A stretch of 64,000 bases of DNA from Pinus tabuliformis (lineage: Eukaryota > Streptophyta > Pinopsida > Pinales > Pinaceae): assembly GCA_031772625.1 (NCBI GenBank), contig CM062804.1, positions 272,211,174-272,275,173 on the forward strand. Reading direction: 5' to 3'. The position numbers were made by a program, and so were the translations under genes. Shown here piece by piece: positions 58,086 to 64,000 of the stretch (its first letter is position 1; each line of letters starts with the position of its first letter). Below the pieces are notes generated by a model, which was not told the DNA's origin, searched no databases, and saw only the letters and a list, made by a program, of their open reading frames with translations.

Positions 58086-60956
58086 CTAGAAACAGAAGGT
58101 CTCATATTCCATTGTGGTCATTTCCGCCAGATTACTTGAAGGCGGCAATGCGGAGGTACCCATTAAAGTAGGGTCTTTTAGGAAAATGACTCCGATATTT
58201 GGGAGAGAGTGATTCCTTCCCTGGATCATAGGAATGCTTCCCGTAGTAAATGGTGGCACAACTTTTGTCGAAGTTGTCGTCGAACTACTTGGTTGATTAT
58301 TTCCTTTATCGTTCGACGACTGCGGATTCCCGCAGTTTTTGCATTTGGTTGACCTCGAAGCATCATTCTGTTGTTCAGAGGTCGACACCATTAGCACCTG
58401 GCACCGGGAAGCATCTCCACTATCAACCAGATTTTGACTTGGATCGGGAAACGGATCAGTCAATACAGCTGGGGTTTGTGAATTCTTTAAGAATCTTTTA
58501 AACTCGGCTTTATATGGACAATCTGCTGTCCAATGATCCTCGTCGCATATATGACATGGACTCGTTGGTTTCCCTTTCTTAGGAGGGCTTGAAGAAGTTT
58601 TTTGAAGGGATGAGTCACCCTGTTTCTTCTTCCTCCCTTCGTTTTGTTTCTTCTTGCTTCCTGGTTGATTGGAGTTTTTGCCTTTATCCGTAGATACAGC
58701 ATTTACCTCCGAAGCAGGAATCTCTTGATTTGCTTTTTGATTCGAAGTCTTACAGGCTTTCTTATTGGAATCCCTTGTCGACTTAGCGTTTGCAGTTCCA
58801 ATCACGCCATCACCGGCATGAGAGTCACTATTTGATCCGGGAGGAGGAGGGATTGAAAATTCCGGTCTGGGGGCGTCAGGTATCTTATCATAGAGCGTGC
58901 CCGACTGAGTATATACTAAGTCCAAATATTGAGCACGAGCAATAACCTGCTCCTCTGTTACGACGCCTCCCTTGGCCACATCTTCTGTTATAGCAGGAAG
59001 AAGCGACTTTATAAACCACTCAGCCAATAGCTGATCTGGAACATAGGTCTTTACCATTCTGCGACGACGACGCCACTCATGTATATGATCTGATATATGT
59101 GTGGCCGTTGTCTGCTTGAAATTGGTCAAGATCTCTGTTCCAGTTTCGTACCTTATAGGTAACTGAAAGTGTGTTAAGAAAGTCATGGCTAGGGAACTAA
59201 AATTGTCGAAAGAGGCTCTAGGTAATTCAATATACCATTTAGCCGCCGGACCAGTCAATGTCCTCTGGAAAAGGCGAAGCCTTATCGAATCATCATTCAA
59301 GGTATTCAACGAACACCACAGATGGAATGTCATCACATGATTCGACGGATCTTCGCCAGGATTTCCATTGAATTTAGGAATGTCCGAAGGAAGTTTGTGA
59401 GGAATTGCTGGCCACCAATGGGCATAGGCGATTGGATCGTTCGTCAATCGATGTAAATCTGGTAATTCTAGAGTCGCCACGAATGGTAACTGCTGATTCA
59501 GGTTTGGCGAGGCATACCCCGGATACGATGGAATCGCCTGAGCAGTAGGTCTTTGCACACCAGCATAATGCAACTAATGTTGATATGACTGATATGGCTG
59601 GTGGGCTTGGCCACTGTAAAGTGGTTGATTTAACCCGTTCTGAATATAGGGTTGCCCACTATTCGCAAAGATCTGTTGCTCAGATCCCTGGTACACTTGT
59701 TGAAACTGAGGTTGTTGGTATTGCACCATCCATGGTTGTGAAGCCATGTTTTGCTGTGCGACACTAACCGACGGACCAAGATGCGGGGTTATGGTTCCCG
59801 TTTGTATCTGTGTCGTCCCGGCAGTTGGCGATTGTGGTTGTGTTGCAGGGTCAATGGGCTGTTGCATTACAACTTGGGGTTGACATACAACAAGCATCGA
59901 TTGAACTTGCGACACGGTTACAATTGCTGGCGTCGTCGGGATACTAGACATAGGTACACACTGTTGCATGGAATATACAACTCTTGGTTGTTGGGGTAAC
60001 ATAGGTACCCAACCACTCGTCGTTACTTCAGTCAAACCTGAATGTTGTTGAAAACTGCCGTATGGGTATCCCCCCGGAAGGGGAAGTGAAAGGGCATATT
60101 GCCCCCCATACGGTAACAATCCGGAGCTCAAGGGTATAGATTGCCTTTGAGGACTGGATGGCCCAAACTGATTTCCAAAGGGATCAATTTGTCTAGTTTC
60201 AACATAAGAATTACCGGGTATTATACCGGAAGAACAAACTGGAACAGACCAAGTTGTCGTAATAGTCCCTGGGTGGACTCCTTCTAGCTGATGAGAGCTA
60301 GTCGGGACAGCTGGTATGCCGGCAAACATCGTTGGATTGACAGCAGGAGCTTCTGCTGTCGCTGTGTCATTTGGCACAGTCCTAGATGTCGACGGTTGCT
60401 CAGACATTTTAAGTCTATCCAATAAACTGCCTAACGATTCTACAGGAACTTCCTGTGGCGATGGACAAACTTCTGATGCAGAAGGAAAAAGAGTGGTGCC
60501 TACTCCAAAATGAGTTGGAGTATTTGCTTGCTGGTCCTCTACGATTTCCTCTATTGCGATCAGACCAGGAGGAAGAGGAAGACCGTCAGGTCCGTAAAAG
60601 ATTTCTGGTGCCGAAGAAGGGGTTGTTTCGACAGCGACAGTTGTTTGAACAACAAGACTCTGTGGACCGGTTTCAGATGGAACTGGTTCAGTTATGCAAG
60701 TACTTGTCTTCAGACTAGGATCAGTACAACTGTCCCTCTGTTGCTGTTGAACTTCTTCAATAGAGGCAGGGATTCCAGAAATATTAGGAGTGACCAGAAT
60801 CTCAGATGTTGTCGGAACTGTTGTTCTAACTTTAATGGGAGATTTTGACCCGGTCAAGCGAGTTCGCTTTGTTCGTACTACTCTCGGTTCCGGAGACAAA
60901 GACGGCTGACTCGTGAGTCTCCTCGAACGACGGAGTTTTAATTGACTTTCCTCCAC
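58086..60956 (-). pseudogene. N2 gag, 957 codons, one internal TAG
   Basis: One frame of 957 codons, interrupted only by a TAG at 59574-59576. The first ~460 codons are Pro/Gln/Ser/Thr-rich without a known domain. A capsid-type Retrotrans_gag domain spans about codons 525-690 (DIPKFNGNPGEDPSNHVMTF, LTGPAAKWYIELP, QLLAEWFIKSLLP). A lysine-rich linker follows, then a knuckle CHICDEDHWTADC (58518-58556), spaced CX2CX3HX4C, one residue shorter than the standard CX2CX4HX4C. The first codon after the upstream stop with a good context is GTG (60954-60956, in ACCGTGGAG), one base from ATG. The first true in-frame ATG is about codon 184. Gag would form the particle and package RNA. The TAG follows CAT and precedes TTG, and CAG-to-TAG decay is the simplest reading, though readthrough cannot be excluded. 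Confidence 0.85.
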
Positions 60957-62649
60957 GGTTGCGGATTACTTGATCAACTAAAATACCAAAAGGGGAATTA
61001 TGTTTTCGTATTGAATGAATTTTATTAGACGCTTTTAGACACAACTTTGCTTTTTCATGTTTTAAGAGTCGAGAAAAAGCTAAAGATGACTCTAGTCGCC
61101 TTCGATGTATTAACGAGCCCGAAGTGACAAATGCTCGGTTGGACTTTTTCAGTTATAGAGTTTGAAAAAGGCCAAAAGAAACTGCTCTGGAGATCTAGGC
61201 AGAGGGTGTGCCAAACCTTTCGCGAAACCACAGAATACGTTTTACGGTACGGGTGGTCGATCTTCGTGAATGCTGTGTTCACTACATCGCGATCAGTAGG
61301 GCGGCCGACACGGCTTCCTAAGGATAAAGGATAAATGCCTATAGGGGTCTCCCAATATACGCGACGGTACGCGGGAGCACAAGTCCGTATTAGTGCTATC
61401 GTCCCTCGGGAGGAATCACCCACCTTCGTAGAGATCGACAGTCACTACGTTTAACGACGCCGGAACACGTCTCTACCTAGACCTCTATTGTGAGCGTTAT
61501 GTTACAATGCGTTTTTAGATTCATTCAATATATTTTAAGTTGATCTTGTTTAGCAGTTTGTCTTTCAGGATCACCACGAGATGTATTGGTACAAATTCCT
61601 AAATGCAGCTAAAATGATAAGCAAGCTTTACAATCTTTTTAGCTTTGAAAATCCTAACTACTGAGGGGAGAGAAAAACATAATCTTTCCACACAGAGCAC
61701 AAAGCACAAACTAATGCACTTTCTCCTAGATCAATCACGCAAACTTATCAAAAAAATGCAAATGCAAGATGCATGTATTTCTTTTCTTTTCCCTTAATGT
61801 TGATGTAGACAAAAGGAAACTGTCGTATAATTTTCGAATTCAATTTGAAGTGTAAAAAAACAAGTTTTGTCTAAAATGAAAAGACGCCTTACAGGTACTT
61901 GTTTCAACACTAAAAATGTATGAATTCAAACCATAAAATGAAAAACAAACAAACTCAAACAGCCATGAACAGTAATAAAACTAGCTCTTAAGACCACTAC
62001 GACACTTTTACAGTTCAGGATCTAAGAGGCCACAGCTATACTGGTTTGCTTTTCACAATGGGAAACTGTAACTGAAACAAGAAATACTGAAAGAACAATC
62101 ACAGTTTCATCACACAACTGAGGCGGAATAATGTCAAGGAAAGTTGGTTTACAGCAAGTACAATGACAAGCAATCAGCAGCAAAACAACAGTGAAAACAG
62201 GGCTAAGACACAGTGGGAAACCTCAGGAAGACATAGTCTAACTGGATCAGCGCAGGCTCTGGTCTGTCAAATTGACTCTCAGCGTAGTTCCCGAAGGGAG
62301 TACCTGCGCTGGAATGCAGACTGCCTGTGGACAGCCTGCACTGAGACACGAGAGTTGCGTTTACAAGGATTTCCGGGTCATAAAAAGCTCAAAAATGCAC
62401 TGTTTTTGCTGAAATAAAAAGCTATAGGTCAAGTACAAGCTAAGGGATGATCAAGAGGATGAAAAGCTATCACAAAGAGTACAAGAGTCTTTTGTAGATC
62501 AGCTCTTCAAATCATGAATCTGCTCAGAAAATGAGCAAGAGTAGCAGCCCCTCTACTTCGCTTTTGATATAGTCAAAAGCTTTTCGATTCGGTACTCTTT
62601 GGTTCAGGAAATGAATAGCAAAGATACTACAAACACCAACAAGATACTA
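60957..62649 (-). other. N2 untranslated leader
   Basis: About 1.7 kb between primer site and gag. The block 61180-61500 is strongly similar to 30000-30310 of N1 and is CpG-rich (for example plus-strand TACGCGACGGTACGCGGGAG). A 122-codon open stretch overlaps it (61055-61423) but opens on GTG and is not open in N1. A hairpin-type unit (TTAACGAGCCCGAAGTGAC, then GCTCGG) is at about 61111-61140. Phased motifs CAGCGCAG and CAGCGTAG lie at 62248 and 62280. Confidence 0.6.
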
Positions 62650-62670
62650 GGCTCCCCAGCGGAGTCGCCA
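62650..62670 (-). other. N2 primer-binding site
   Basis: Reverse-strand TGGCGACTCCGCTGGGGAGC, three bases inside the 5' LTR. This is the primer-site type seen in Tat/Ogre-lineage Ty3/gypsy elements (usually given as an arginine tRNA; I did not verify it). Confidence 0.8.
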
Positions 62671-62673
62671 GTT

Positions 62674-63734
62674 TGTTGTGGGGAAAAGTATCCGACTCGG
62701 ATGACCCTATCCCTACTCTAAGGGTGACAGTCCTTAGCAACAACTGAAAGTAAAGCTTTGATATTTTCCTTTATGAAAGTACAGAGAAGGAAGAAAATAT
62801 TGACCAACCGGTGTCTTTCGCTTTTGTCGATCCTGTCCTCTCTCTTTGTCTCTCGTTCCCAGCTCCTTGCTCCCTTTGCCGGCCCAGCTACACACAAATC
62901 CTGCACAAACAAGAGAGGGAAACTACAAGAAACATGTACTCATAACTGATGCATGGATTAGAGTGAATCAGATATACAAGTAAATACAATACATCAATGC
63001 AATACAAGTATATAGGAGAACATTCAAAGCTTTATTGATAGAAGTAAAAGGGTTCTGAGAAGGTTACAACCATCAATGGCTCCAATCCAGCAGCACCTCC
63101 CCAGCAGCAAGAAATCTCCTCTTCACCTCTATAAAAGCAATCACCCAATAGCTCTAACTGTAAACCAACAACACTTCCTTGCTTTGCACAAAATTCCAGC
63201 CCCCTTAGACCTCATAGAAGAGCTCTATATATAGGAGATTTGGAGAAAGGATGAGTCAGCTTGAGGCTAGCATAAAGCTGACTAGTGTCCTCTCCCACTT
63301 TAGTTAAACTTCAGTTCTTGAGTCCACTTGGAGATCCTTGCTTACACATGGAGATCAAGTACCTCTTACTCATCACAGGGCGAATCCCTTGAATCAAGTG
63401 TCAGTTTGGAAGCTTCCTGGGCAATTGACACCTTGCAGAATGACTGTGCCACTTGGCCAATCTCGCCCAGCGCAGGTAGCCTTCATTGGAGTTGACTTTC
63501 AGCGCAGGTACAAGGAGGAGCAGTTGACATTCAGCGCAGTTGCTCAGTGGAGCAGCTGACATGATCCAAAAATAGCCTGTTTTGAGTGTTTTCAGGTGGA
63601 GAACTGATGGGAAGTGCTGTGGTTTGCTGACCTTGTTCTTCTAGGGGTAAGAACAACATGTTTAGGGACTGAGGATCCCTGTAATTATTGACATTTCATG
63701 CTCCATGCTGCGAGGCACAAAAATGTCTATAACA
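62674..63734 (-). repeat. N2 5' LTR
   Basis: 1061 bp, almost identical to the 3' LTR. Phased CAGCGCAG motifs are at 63468, 63500 and 63532, the TATA box at 63225-63234 and the poly(A) signal at 63031-63036. Transcription would start in this copy and run leftward. Confidence 0.95.
63225..63234 (-). promoter_or_regulatory. N2 5' LTR TATA box
   Basis: CTATATATAG in both orientations, at the U3/R boundary, about 190 bp upstream of the poly(A) signal. It lies some 235 bp downstream of the phased U3 array and matches the N1 arrangement. Confidence 0.7.
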
Positions 63735-63739
63735 GTACC

Positions 63740-64000
63740 ATACCACTTACCGCCCTCCACATGCAACAAAGCATTATTTCCTGCTTACATCACCCGCCCG
63801 AATAATAAAACTCCTGCCACCTTTGACTTTGTGAACAAAACCAACAAAGTGTCATTTTCATCATTCTGTATAGCAACCCGTGCTCCCATGCAAACAACGT
63901 TGAAGTCAACTGTACAAGCTTTCCAACCGCCACCTTGCTAAGAAAAATTGCATCCAACGCCGCCCAGAACCTTTTAGCCACCGTCAGCACCCGTCATTAC
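63740..64000 (-). pseudogene. probable RNase H remnant (retroelement)
   Basis: Reverse translation gives GWKACTVDFNVVCMGARVAI followed by QNDENDTLLVLFTKSK, and after a stop NNALLHVEGGKW. This resembles the RNase H domain of plant LINE or retroelement pol (the W-K-x-N-F-D-G-A...GAGVAI pattern, then N-A-L-L). The catalytic first Asp may be the D of VDF. Stops flank and interrupt it. N2 has inserted into its downstream side (GTACC). The rest lies outside the window. Based on memory of the family pattern only. Confidence 0.35.

Larger units (their letters stand above)
54859..63734 (-). mobile_element. N2: young non-autonomous gag-only LTR element
   Basis: 8876 bp with two near-identical LTRs (1060 and 1061 bp, about six substitutions and one 1-bp indel by eye) and a perfect GTACC target duplication (54854-54858 and 63735-63739). 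Order on the reverse strand: LTR, primer site, 1.7-kb leader, one long gag frame, repeat-rich 3' region, polypurine tract, LTR. No protease, RT, RNase H or integrase is found, which fits the TR-GAG type of non-autonomous element. CpG content is high compared with N1, another sign of recent insertion. Mobilisation would need enzymes from a related autonomous element, probably of the Tat/Ogre group judged by its primer site. Confidence 0.9.

Noticed and set aside
61055-61423. 122-codon protein in the N2 leader
   Set aside because: Opens on GTG, not open in N1 despite high DNA similarity. Described instead as a conserved leader block.

Overview
The window is nuclear DNA from a land plant with a large, repeat-dense genome. 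The evidence is one plant-specific ZF-HD/mini-zinc-finger gene, Ty3/gypsy-type LTR retrotransposons of plant type, and a 5S-rRNA-derived repeat of the kind carried by plant Cassandra elements. The scale and decay of the repeats would suit a gymnosperm or fern, but the species cannot be fixed from this sequence. Only one host gene is convincing: an intronless reverse-strand ZF-HD gene at 6679-7212. Almost everything else is mobile or satellite DNA.

Layout. 1-6.6 kb: AT-rich intergenic DNA with a 1.25 kb fold-back insertion holding two 5S-like segments. 6.7-7.2 kb: the ZF-HD gene. 7.6-8.9 kb: a GA-rich degenerate minisatellite. 8.9-53.3 kb: an array in which a host repeat (here 'H') alternates with copies of one LTR retrotransposon ('E'). 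LTR ends that can be seen carry the same 5-bp target duplication, TCTAT, and an unoccupied version of the site lies at 8906-8910. This points to one insertion followed by segmental duplication: E1 9386-22375, E2 24338-42405, E3 (left-truncated) 42673-48669 and E4 (right-truncated) 50623-53312. E copies have gag, zinc-knuckle and protease-like remnants but no reverse transcriptase or integrase, and are full of shared stop codons. 53.3-54.9 kb: unassigned sequence. 54.9-63.7 kb: a young element ('N2'). 63.7-64 kb: a probable RNase H remnant.

Two nested elements, N1 (27746-37120, plus strand, inside the gag of E2, target duplication CAACC) and N2 (54859-63734, minus strand, target duplication GTACC), are distant members of one non-autonomous family. 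They share an R region, a conserved leader, a repeat-rich 3' region and an unusual CX2CX3HX4C knuckle. N2 has a long gag and no protease. N1 has a short gag without capsid plus a protease-like domain. Neither has reverse transcriptase or integrase, so both would need enzymes from elsewhere. N2 is the most recent insertion: its LTRs differ at about six positions in 1060.

The most interesting signal is a three-fold TGCG(A/C)TG array with exact 32-bp spacing in the U3 of both N1 and N2, repeated with the same or nearly the same spacing in the untranslated leader of each. A second shared signal is a recurring GAGC...GCTCGTTAA hairpin-like unit in the 3' regions and leaders.
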